Source: Bacillota bacterium (GTDB lineage Bacteria; Bacillota; Clostridia; Acetivibrionales; DSM-1351). Taken from it: DNA of 13,305 nucleotides. The stretch is taken from NCBI GenBank assembly GCA_023436485.1, contig JAEZIU010000104.1, positions 1 through 13,305 of the forward strand. Reading direction: 5' to 3'. Shown piece by piece: positions 1 to 6,423 of the stretch (position 1 is the first letter of the stretch; the number at the start of each line of letters is the position of its first letter). A model generated the notes under the pieces. The model did no database searches. It saw only the letters and a list, made by a program, of their open reading frames with translations, and was not told where the DNA came from. The translations under genes and the position numbers were made by a program.

Positions 1-122
1 TTGATATGTACAGTGCAGTATCTGTCTCTGATTTATCAGACGGAGTTCATTGCAACAGAACAGGTTGTGATAAGATGGCGGATGTTTGGTATAATGCTAT
101 TAAAAATGATTTAGGTAAATAA
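1..122 (+). CDS. SGNH/GDSL-type esterase, C-terminal fragment (5' end outside window)
   Basis: An open frame enters from the left edge (first whole codon at base 3) and ends at TAA 120-122, giving 39 visible residues. The tail contains the signature D-G-V-H-x-N followed by G-x-D-K-M-A-D-V-W-Y-N-A-I. This is the last conserved block of SGNH/GDSL hydrolases, where the Asp and His of the catalytic triad lie (established for the family). Such enzymes deacetylate polysaccharides or hydrolyse small esters. The protein ends right after the catalytic domain, so no C-terminal dockerin or carbohydrate-binding module follows; N-terminal modules cannot be seen. Substrate is unknown. The family call is fairly secure despite the short fragment because the motif and spacing are typical. 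Confidence 0.72.
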   Translation, partial: DMYSAVSVSDLSDGVHCNRTGCDKMADVWYNAIKNDLGK

Positions 123-128
123 TAAGAT

Positions 129-151
129 AATCTTAAGAAGTTCATAAGATT
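129..151 (+). other. short inverted repeat after the esterase stop
   Basis: Perfect 7-base inverted repeat (AATCTTA at 129-135, TAAGATT at 145-151) around a 9-base loop, just after the esterase stop codon. It is AT-rich and lacks a T-run, so it is not a convincing terminator by itself. It may protect the 3' end or simply reflect base composition. Confidence 0.3.
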
Positions 152-163
152 GAATTCCAACTT

Positions 164-210
164 AGCTCCTTATTCTGTGTTTAAATAGTATTAACACGGA
201 ATAAGGAGCT
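164..210 (+). terminator. long hairpin: terminator of the esterase gene that also buries the SD of the next gene
   Basis: The arms at 164-181 and 193-210 pair over 18 bases with a single G-U pair (176/198) and an 11-base loop; the T-rich stretch GTTTTATT follows directly. This is a good intrinsic terminator shape for the upstream esterase gene. Unusually, the 3' arm contains AAGGAG (203-208), the only plausible Shine-Dalgarno for the carboxypeptidase ATG at 219, ten bases later. Readthrough RNA would therefore carry a sequestered ribosome site. Seen directly: the pairing and the SD overlap. Inferred: termination and translational insulation. Confidence 0.75.
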
Positions 211-218
211 GTTTTATT

Positions 219-1115
219 ATGGTGCGAAAAGTAAAGAAGAAAAAGTCAGGAATGTGCATATTTGTAGTACTTATTTTGATGGCAGTTATTGCCGGTTTTA
301 TTTACAAGATAGAGCCTATTCCCACTGTTTCTATATCTTTAGATAAGCTGAACAGCCCTAGTGCAATTCTGGTCAGTTTAAAAGATCATACAAAACTGTT
401 GGAGAAAAGTAGTGAAGAAAAAATATACCCTGCTTCTTTAACTAAAATAATGACAGCAATTGTTGCTATAGAAAATTTACCTGATCTTAAGGAAGAAATC
501 AAACTTACCAATTTTACATTCCGAGGTCTGTATGAAGCAGATGCATCAATGGCGGGTTTCCAACCCGGCGAGGAGGTAAGAACAATCGATCTATTGTACG
601 GAGTGCTACTGCCTAGCGGTGCAGAGTGCTGTATGGGACTTGCTGATAAGATTGCCGGATCAGAACAGAATTTCGTAAAAATGATGAATCAAAAGGCTGC
701 AGAGCTTGGTATGAAAAATACCCATTTTGAAAATGTGACAGGACTTCAGAATGAAAACCACTACGCAACCGTTGAAGATTTGTCTATTTTGCTATGCCAT
801 GCTTTGAAAAATGATACTTTCCGGGAGATTTTTACTTCAACTCGTCATTCCACACCACCTACCAATAAGCATACCCATGGTATAACCTTTAACAGTACCA
901 TGTTTGAAAAACTCAACAATAAAAACATTATTGGTGGTGAAATTCTTGGCGGGAAAACAGGATATACCGGTGCGGCTGGTTTGTGTCTTGCGAGTCTCGC
1001 CAAAGTCCATAATAAAGAATATGTTTTGGTTACAGCCGGTGCAAAAGGAGATAGCCACTCGGAACAATTTAATATTACAGATGCAATAGCTGTATACAGC
1101 AGTATAGGAAAATAA
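219..1115 (+). CDS. D-alanyl-D-alanine carboxypeptidase, DacF/PBP5-like (peptidase S11)
   Basis: A penicillin-binding serine peptidase that trims the terminal D-Ala from peptidoglycan stem peptides outside the membrane. Residues 1-10 are very basic and 11-28 hydrophobic, giving a signal peptide or N-terminal membrane anchor. The active-site motif S73-L-T-K76 lies in PASLTK and the KTG triad is at 246-248 (GGKTGYTG). The middle motif, usually S-x-N, reads S133-G134-A135 here. At 298 residues it has only the catalytic domain and lacks the C-terminal beta domain and amphipathic anchor of PBP5-type enzymes, so anchoring would rest on the N-terminus. The ATG is preceded by AAGGAG at 203-208, inside a hairpin. 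The VanZ-like gene follows 18 bases later, so they are probably co-transcribed. Family call secure; physiological role (vegetative or sporulation) is not decided by sequence. Confidence 0.92.
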   Translation: MVRKVKKKKSGMCIFVVLILMAVIAGFIYKIEPIPTVSISLDKLNSPSAILVSLKDHTKLLEKSSEEKIYPASLTKIMTAIVAIENLPDLKEEIKLTNFTFRGLYEADASMAGFQPGEEVRTIDLLYGVLLPSGAECCMGLADKIAGSEQNFVKMMNQKAAELGMKNTHFENVTGLQNENHYATVEDLSILLCHALKNDTFREIFTSTRHSTPPTNKHTHGITFNSTMFEKLNNKNIIGGEILGGKTGYTGAAGLCLASLAKVHNKEYVLVTAGAKGDSHSEQFNITDAIAVYSSIGK

Positions 1116-1133
1116 ATAAAAATTGGAGGTATT

Positions 1134-1685
1134 ATGAATAAACGGGAGCGATTTAAAACAGTGTTTTTATGGGGTGTTTTCACTTGTTACGTACTTTTGT
1201 TAATGAAAATGTTGTTCTTATCAAGAATTTCAATTTCAGGGCTATTTAATGGTCAAAGAACTTTATTTAGGTCAATCAATCTCATTCCTTTTTATAGTAT
1301 AACGGAATATATAACTTCCAACTCCGTGAATATTAAACGATTTGCTTTTAGTAATGTGGTTGGCAATATAGTTATTTTTATTCCCCTTGGTGTATATCTG
1401 TCATTATTCAAAAAAAACAAAAAAGCAATAACCAACCTGATAATTATATTTATAGTAAGTTTATTTGTTGAAATTATTCAAGGGCTTTTAGGCATAGGAA
1501 TATCAGATATTGATGATGTAATTCTAAATTGTTTGGGTGGAGGAATTGGTATTTTAGGGTATAAATTTTGTTTATTTATATTACGAGATGAGAAAAAAGT
1601 ACATGCTGCTATCACAATAATATCGGCTACCGTAGGTTTACCGGTTATATTATATTTATTATTCATGGTTAAAATGAGGTACTGA
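1134..1685 (+). CDS. VanZ-like integral membrane protein
   Basis: A 183-residue protein with about five hydrophobic segments (roughly 9-29, 74-92, 99-120, 129-150 and 157-178). It shows the VanZ-family pattern: an N-terminal helix, the block R-S-I-N-L-I-P-F near 46-53, N-V-V-G-N-I-x-x-F-I-P-L-G near 74-86, and the D-I-D-D-V-I-L-N-x-x-G-G block at 125-136. VanZ itself gives low-level teicoplanin resistance by an unclear mechanism; most chromosomal VanZ-like proteins have no assigned function. A good SD (TTGGAGG, 1123-1129) sits at normal distance from ATG 1134. The 18-base gap to the carboxypeptidase gene indicates one operon, consistent with a cell-envelope role (inference). No strong intrinsic terminator is visible after it. 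Confidence 0.86.
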   Translation: MNKRERFKTVFLWGVFTCYVLLLMKMLFLSRISISGLFNGQRTLFRSINLIPFYSITEYITSNSVNIKRFAFSNVVGNIVIFIPLGVYLSLFKKNKKAITNLIIIFIVSLFVEIIQGLLGIGISDIDDVILNCLGGGIGILGYKFCLFILRDEKKVHAAITIISATVGLPVILYLLFMVKMRY

Positions 1686-1743
1686 ATACCCTATGAAGGG
1701 TTATCTGGTAATTCTTCTGCACAGTGCAAAAACTCTTGGCAAA

Positions 1744-1790
1744 TTGACATAATGCTAATATGCAACATTTATGTGTATGGTTCATATAAT
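1744..1790 (+). promoter_or_regulatory. candidate promoter region for the condensation protein A operon
   Basis: The 198-base gap between the VanZ-like gene and condensation protein A (1686-1883) holds a perfect -35 hexamer TTGACA at 1744-1749, but the 17-base-spaced -10 (ATTTAT, 1767-1772) is poor. A perfect TATAAT stands at 1785-1790 but lacks a good -35 at 16-18 bases. The nonamer ATAATGCTA occurs twice, at 1749-1757 and 1786-1794. Also in the gap are an 11-base palindrome TGCACAGTGCA (1718-1728) and an 8-base inverted repeat (1820-1827 / 1844-1851). A promoter somewhere here is likely because the operon starts here; which elements are used is not settled. Confidence 0.4.
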
Positions 1791-1883
1791 GCTATCAAAG
1801 AGAAAATGCCATGACTACAAGAAATTATGTTTGCTTGTCTCCTTAATTTCTAGTAGATATACAGGTGCAAGGGGCGAACAATT

Positions 1884-3398
1884 ATGACATCAAAATTTGA
1901 GTCTTGTGACAAAACCACTAAAGATCCTTTTGAAAAAATATTGAAAAACTATAATAGGATGATATTTCCTAATTGTATGCTTTCTAAATACAATTTAGAT
2001 ATGTTTAATAAACTTTATAAAAATTATTCTAGAGAATTAAAGAAAACAACTTATACAAATAAATCTTACAGTGAAAATAAGCAGTCTAGCACGGACATTA
2101 TTCCGGCCGGTGAGCGTGACATACATAACTATCTAACACGTAATAGAATGGCAACTTCCCAGATTCAAGTCATAATGAAGCTTGATGGAAGGTTGGACTT
2201 TGACAGATTGACACAAGCGGTAAAACTGTCTGTTGATGCAGAACCTATTTTGACATCCCGGTTTGTTGAAGATAAAAAATATTATTGGAAGCGTATGGAA
2301 AACATTGATGAAATCGCTTTTTGTTCTTTGGAAGAGACAGATAATGCAGACGAAACTGTTATGCAGTTTTTACAGAGTCCTTTAGACATGGATAATGATC
2401 CACAGGTAAAAGTTAAAATAATACGTTTAGAGCAATATGACATATTAGGTGTTAAGCTCAATTATGTATGTTGTGATGGAACAGCTGCAAAGGAGTATAT
2501 CAAGCTATTATCACAAATATACTCCTGCATTGATCAAGGTGAGGGCACCTTCAAAACTGAATCCCAAATAGGCAGCAGAGAGGATCAGGATGGATTATTT
2601 AAAGAATTAGATATAAAATACCCGGAATTACGCTGGAATCCACTCTCGGAACCCCCCAAGACTAAGTGGGGCTTCCCATGGACACAAAGGCGAGAGGATT
2701 CAATAAGTTTTGAAGTAGGTAGAATTCCAAAGAGTAATTTTGAGAAGATATACCAATATGGAAAGACGAGAGAAGCGACGATTAATGATTTAATTCTTAC
2801 GGCTTTTTATAGAACTATGTTTAAAATATCTAAGCCTAAACAAGGTGTTCCTATGGATATTACTTCAACTATGGATCTACGCCGTTATCTTCCCGGTCAT
2901 AAGTATCAGAATATAAAAAATTTATCCGGCGGACTTGTAACAAGAATAGCCAGAATAATGAATGAACCATTTGATGGCACTTTATCAAGGGTCATGAGTG
3001 CCACGACAAAATTTAAAGAATCGCATTCGGATGAAAATAATGAAAAAATTAGTCCCGCATATTTTCAAGATTATTTTGACCACATGTCTCAGAATTTAGA
3101 GACTTCAACAGAAAGTCCTTCGTATATTGGAAATGAATGTTTCCCCGGACTTTGCAATATAGAAAATATCTCCGAATCCTTAATAGGATTCGGACAGAAT
3201 GTTGTTACAGATGCATACATTATACCGCCTGTTATACGTGCACCCGGGCTTCTACTGCTTGTAAGCTCCTATAACGATATATTAACTATGTCATTAGGCT
3301 ATTGTAAAGCTTCAATTAGTCATAGGGATATTAAAACACTTCTAAATTCAATTAAAGATGAACTTATCAAAGGATGCAAAGTAAATAACCGACTCTAA
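1884..3398 (+). CDS. condensation-domain-like acyltransferase A, with catalytic His replaced by Tyr
   Basis: A 504-residue member of the stand-alone condensation/alcohol-acyltransferase-like superfamily (COG4908 type, related to NRPS C domains and PapA5). Such enzymes move an acyl group from a carrier protein or CoA to an alcohol or amine, using the His of HxxxDG. It aligns end to end with the two other copies here (4916-6361; 8572-10032): D-G-R-L-D-F-D near 101-107, D-L-R-R-Y-L-P at 331-337, and V-I-R-A-P-G-L-L-L at 450-458. Two family motifs deviate: N-H-x-x-x-D-G reads N193-Y194-V-C-C-D198-G199, and S-N-x-G reads C-N425-I-E427. The frame is intact with no stops. The first ~75 residues are a polar, Lys/Tyr-rich extension not conserved among copies. 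SD AAGGGG (1869-1874) precedes ATG 1884. Probably catalytically impaired or altered; may act as a partner of copies B or C (inference). Confidence 0.82.
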   Translation: MTSKFESCDKTTKDPFEKILKNYNRMIFPNCMLSKYNLDMFNKLYKNYSRELKKTTYTNKSYSENKQSSTDIIPAGERDIHNYLTRNRMATSQIQVIMKLDGRLDFDRLTQAVKLSVDAEPILTSRFVEDKKYYWKRMENIDEIAFCSLEETDNADETVMQFLQSPLDMDNDPQVKVKIIRLEQYDILGVKLNYVCCDGTAAKEYIKLLSQIYSCIDQGEGTFKTESQIGSREDQDGLFKELDIKYPELRWNPLSEPPKTKWGFPWTQRREDSISFEVGRIPKSNFEKIYQYGKTREATINDLILTAFYRTMFKISKPKQGVPMDITSTMDLRRYLPGHKYQNIKNLSGGLVTRIARIMNEPFDGTLSRVMSATTKFKESHSDENNEKISPAYFQDYFDHMSQNLETSTESPSYIGNECFPGLCNIENISESLIGFGQNVVTDAYIIPPVIRAPGLLLLVSSYNDILTMSLGYCKASISHRDIKTLLNSIKDELIKGCKVNNRL

Positions 3399-3460
3399 TG
3401 GTTCTTCTAAAGTACAGATGGAATAATTACTTTTACTTACATAAGCTCTTCACGCCTGAG

Positions 3461-3480
3461 AAAAGCCACAAGTGTCTTTT
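3461..3480 (+). other. imperfect hairpin between acyltransferase A and thioesterase
   Basis: AAAAGCCACA-AGTGTCTTTT forms an imperfect inverted repeat (one mismatch) in the 127-base gap after acyltransferase A. The trailing T-run lies inside the 3' arm, as in weak terminators or attenuators. A second small repeat, CGCCA/TGGCG (3496-3500 / 3507-3511), lies just upstream of the thioesterase SD. These could reduce or punctuate readthrough into the thioesterase gene; the evidence is weak. Confidence 0.25.
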
Positions 3481-3525
3481 CAATAATATTTGTGTCGCCA
3501 TAATAGTGGCGGAATGGAGATTATA

Positions 3526-3984
3526 ATGATAACCAAAACTTCGTTTCCTGTCAGGTATTCTGAAATAGATAAAATGGGTATAGTGCATCATTCTAACTAC
3601 CCAAAGTGGTTTGAAATCGGCAGGAGAGATTATATGAACCGAGCAGGAATTCCTAATTCAAGTGTATATATTCAGGGATTTTATCTTCCTCTTTGTGAGT
3701 TGGAATGTAAATTTAAAAGCCCTGCAAAATATGGTGATGAAATAATAGTTATTACAGTAATAACATTTGTATCCTGCGTAAAGGTAAGATTTGAATACAA
3801 AGTACTAAATAATAGGACAGAAAAGCTTATAGCGGTGGGAAATACAGTTCATGCGTGGACAGATAAAAATATCAAACCACTCAATATAGAAAAGGCAGCA
3901 CCACAAATATATACATCATTTAAGGCACTAGTGGAAACAGGCGGAATTAACGAAGACAAAGACACTATGTATATCCATAAGTAA
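3526..3984 (+). CDS. acyl-CoA thioesterase, YbgC/4-hydroxybenzoyl-CoA thioesterase (hot-dog) family
   Basis: A single hot-dog domain of 152 residues, normal for YbgC-type enzymes, which hydrolyse acyl- or aryl-CoA (sometimes acyl-ACP) thioesters in the cytoplasm. The N-terminal signature is clear: V-R-Y-x-E-I-D15-K-M-G-I-V-H-H-S-N-Y-x-x-W-F-E, where Asp15 aligns with the catalytic Asp of 4-HBT thioesterases. The frame is open from a TTG at 3490 and has an ATG at 3514, but the start at 3526 is chosen because GGAG (3516-3519) stands six bases before it and the protein then begins M-I-T-K-T-x-F-P-V-R-Y, as relatives do. The kinase gene follows after 41 bases, so they are probably one transcript. 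In this locus it may release or proofread CoA/ACP-bound acyl groups (inference). Confidence 0.9.
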   Translation: MITKTSFPVRYSEIDKMGIVHHSNYPKWFEIGRRDYMNRAGIPNSSVYIQGFYLPLCELECKFKSPAKYGDEIIVITVITFVSCVKVRFEYKVLNNRTEKLIAVGNTVHAWTDKNIKPLNIEKAAPQIYTSFKALVETGGINEDKDTMYIHK

Positions 3985-4025
3985 TAAATCAAGGTTTTTA
4001 CAGCCTGACAAAAAAGGAGTCATCT

Positions 4026-4829
4026 ATGGGAAAAGGTAAATTGCTGGGCAGTGGTGTAACTGCCGAGGTATATGAATGGGGAAAGGATAAGGTTTTAAAG
4101 CTATATTTCAATAAGTATAGTAACGATGACTGGGTAGATCATGAGGCGAAAGTTGGATATTTAGTTCATGAATCAGGTATAACGTCGCCAGCTGTATTTG
4201 ATAAGGTTGAAATTGATGGGCGCCACGGAATAATACTACAAAGAATATTTGGTAGATCAATAACGGAGCATCTCATAACAGAACCTTGGGAGTTATATAA
4301 TTATATGAAGCAGTTGGCAGTTTTGCAACACAATATTCATAAAATTTCGACAAATGGGTTACCAAGCCAAAAGGAAAAATTCACATATAAAATAAGGGCA
4401 TCTTCTTATATACTCCGAGGAAGGCTAAAAAAAATATTAGACTATATGGAAAGTTTACCCGATGGTGAATGTACTTGCCATGGTGACCTTCATTTTAATA
4501 ATATCATAGTTTCAGGTGACAAATTGGTACCAATTGACTGGAATGGAGCCTATATGGGGAATCCGTTAGGGGACGTTGCACGGACATGCATGATTATCCA
4601 TCCACCGACTCTTTTTGAAATACCTGATGCAGTAAGTATGCTGACCTATTACCCTCGGCTGCTGGCATACCAAGTTTATATAAATGAGTATATGAGGCTT
4701 GCCAAGGTAAAGTATGAGGATATTGATGTATGGATGCTTCCAGTAGCTGCTGCAAGGCTCAAAGACCATATACCTGGAGAGAAAAAGTGGTTGTTGGACA
4801 TCATCGATAAACGCTTGGAACAATTATGA
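4026..4829 (+). CDS. aminoglycoside phosphotransferase/choline-kinase-like small-molecule kinase
   Basis: A 267-residue protein-kinase-fold enzyme of the APH superfamily, close in feel to the TIGR02172 paralogous group. Visible elements in order: glycine-rich loop L-G-S-G-V-T-A-E-V-Y (7-16), ATP-binding Lys25 in V-L-K-L-Y, Glu40, the catalytic loop C-H-G-D154-L-H-F-N-N159 and the metal-binding I-D171-W. All catalytic residues expected of an ATP-dependent small-molecule kinase are present. AAGGAG (4015-4020) precedes ATG 4026. It lies between the thioesterase and acyltransferase B, on the same strand with gaps of 41 and 86 bases. The substrate is unknown: it could phosphorylate an acceptor or product of the pathway, or confer self-protection. 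Antibiotic resistance should not be assumed from the family name. Confidence 0.84.
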   Translation: MGKGKLLGSGVTAEVYEWGKDKVLKLYFNKYSNDDWVDHEAKVGYLVHESGITSPAVFDKVEIDGRHGIILQRIFGRSITEHLITEPWELYNYMKQLAVLQHNIHKISTNGLPSQKEKFTYKIRASSYILRGRLKKILDYMESLPDGECTCHGDLHFNNIIVSGDKLVPIDWNGAYMGNPLGDVARTCMIIHPPTLFEIPDAVSMLTYYPRLLAYQVYINEYMRLAKVKYEDIDVWMLPVAAARLKDHIPGEKKWLLDIIDKRLEQL

Positions 4830-4915
4830 TAAGAGCTACAAAATTACTTAGAAAACATTTAGTTAGATATAAAGTAAGATTAAGCAGAAATTCTGATTTA
4901 TTGGAGTGAATTTAT

Positions 4916-6361
4916 ATGAAGGATATATATAAATATAATAAGAATAATTATAGCAAAATGATGCGAAGTGCAACACGCTATTATAAAAATTATGCTAAAA
5001 TATTCGAAAAAAGTTTGATGGATCTGCAAAATCAATATAATGCGGATAGAACAGGCACTTTTCCGGTTAACGGGCATGATATTTACAATTATGTAGCACG
5101 ATACAGTATGGCAAATCTCCAGATTCAAGCCATAATGCAGCTGGATGGAAGGTTGGACTTCGATAAATTGAAACGGGCCGTAAGATTGTCAATTGAAGAA
5201 GAGCCTGTTTTGGGATGCCGGTTCATTGAGGATAGAAAGCCTTATTGGAAGCCATTGGATAACATTGGTATAATTAATTTCTGCACTTTTGAAGAGACTG
5301 AAGACATTGATCAAGCTATTCATAATTTTATACGAAGCGCTGTAGACCTTGATAATGAACCAATGGTGAATGTAAAGCTCATACGTTCAAAGCGATGTGA
5401 TGTTTTAGCTATAAAAATGAATCACGCTTGTTGTGATGGAATAGGAACGAAGGAATATGTACAGCTTTTGGCGGACATATATACCAATCTTGATCAGAAG
5501 AAGGATACCTTAATAACTGAGCCCAGAATAGCCGGGAGAAAGGACCAAGATAGGTTGTTCGCAGAATTGGGCATAACAAACCAAGATGCAATATTTGTAC
5601 CCGGGTCAGACATTTTTATGCCTACATGGCCATTTCCTTGGGATCAAAGCGGATCTAATACTGCCCTTATGTCAGTTTCCAGAATTCCTTCCGGGCATTT
5701 GGAGGAAATAAGTAAATATGCCAAAAACTTGGGAGCTACAGTTAATGATTATATCCTTACTGCTCTCTATAGAGCAATGGTCCAAATGGGGCAGCCTATA
5801 TATGGTGTGCCTATGGAAATTCCAGTTACAATTGATTTACGTCGTTATCTCCCTGACCATAAAACCCTGGCAATAAGAAACTTTTCAGGCTCGGTAAACA
5901 CCAAGCTTTTAATGCTGATAAATGAACCCTTTCATAGAACTTTGAAAAGAGTTTCAAATATGATGAAAAAGATAAAAAAGGGGTATCCCGGTTTACAAAG
6001 TGCTATTGGCTTGGAACGTTTAGAAAAAATAAGCTTTTTAGAAACACTTGCCTATTATCAGGCTGATGCTAGGAAGACACAATTCACTTGTCCCTTATAT
6101 TTCGGTGATAAGTGCGTACCTACTTTATCCAATTTAGGCATTTTATCAAAATCTTTAATAAAGTTTGGTGATAAAACTGTTATTGACGCTTTTATTTTAC
6201 CACCGGTTGTGCGTGCACCAGGCCTTTTACTAATGACAAGCACCTACAACTCCGTTTTAACACTTGCAGCCGGTTATTACAAGAGTACAGTGAGCAAGAA
6301 GAATATAGATAGGCTCCTTAGTATAATTAAAGATGAGCTTATTCATGGATATAAAAGTTAA
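4916..6361 (+). CDS. condensation-domain-like acyltransferase B (COG4908 type)
   Basis: A 481-residue stand-alone condensation/acyltransferase protein, paralogous to the copies at 1884-3398 and 8572-10032. The active-site motif is intact: M-N-H170-A-C-C-D174-G175. Other shared blocks are Q-I-Q-A-I-M (69-74), L-D-G-R-L-D-F-D (76-83), T-I-D-L-R-R-Y-L-P-D-H, and the C-terminal S-N406-L-G408 followed by V-V-R-A-P-G-L-L-L. Family members transfer acyl groups from ACP/PCP or CoA to an alcohol or amine; no substrate can be read from sequence. Residues 1-45 are rich in Tyr, Lys and Asn and differ from the other copies. GGAG at 4903-4906 precedes ATG 4916. It is last in its operon, with a bidirectional terminator 22 bases after the stop. 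Confidence 0.85.
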   Translation: MKDIYKYNKNNYSKMMRSATRYYKNYAKIFEKSLMDLQNQYNADRTGTFPVNGHDIYNYVARYSMANLQIQAIMQLDGRLDFDKLKRAVRLSIEEEPVLGCRFIEDRKPYWKPLDNIGIINFCTFEETEDIDQAIHNFIRSAVDLDNEPMVNVKLIRSKRCDVLAIKMNHACCDGIGTKEYVQLLADIYTNLDQKKDTLITEPRIAGRKDQDRLFAELGITNQDAIFVPGSDIFMPTWPFPWDQSGSNTALMSVSRIPSGHLEEISKYAKNLGATVNDYILTALYRAMVQMGQPIYGVPMEIPVTIDLRRYLPDHKTLAIRNFSGSVNTKLLMLINEPFHRTLKRVSNMMKKIKKGYPGLQSAIGLERLEKISFLETLAYYQADARKTQFTCPLYFGDKCVPTLSNLGILSKSLIKFGDKTVIDAFILPPVVRAPGLLLMTSTYNSVLTLAAGYYKSTVSKKNIDRLLSIIKDELIHGYKS

Positions 6362-6382
6362 GATAGAAATTTCTATAATAAT

Positions 6383-6408
6383 AAAAGCGCCCCGTTTCGG
6401 GCGCTTTT
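6383..6408. terminator. bidirectional intrinsic terminator between convergent operons
   Basis: A perfect 10-base stem, AAAAGCGCCC (6383-6392) with GGGCGCTTTT (6399-6408), around a 6-base loop. It is GC-rich in the core, with an A-run on one side and a T-run on the other, so it works on either strand. It lies between the stop of acyltransferase B (6361, + strand) and the stop of the ketoreductase (6424, - strand). Confidence 0.93.
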
Positions 6409-6423
6409 CAATTTAAGTCTAGT

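Noticed and set aside
845..1183. 112-codon minus-strand open frame
   Set aside because: Antisense to the carboxypeptidase KTG region and the start of the VanZ-like gene, both clearly coding on the + strand.
219..1685. A true van-type glycopeptide-resistance cassette
   Set aside because: No D-Ala-D-Lac ligase, VanH, VanX or VanRS genes; the carboxypeptidase is the serine-type housekeeping family.
3490..3525. Upstream TTG start extending the thioesterase by 12 residues
   Set aside because: No SD at proper distance, and the extension does not resemble relatives; GGAG at 3516-3519 selects ATG 3526.
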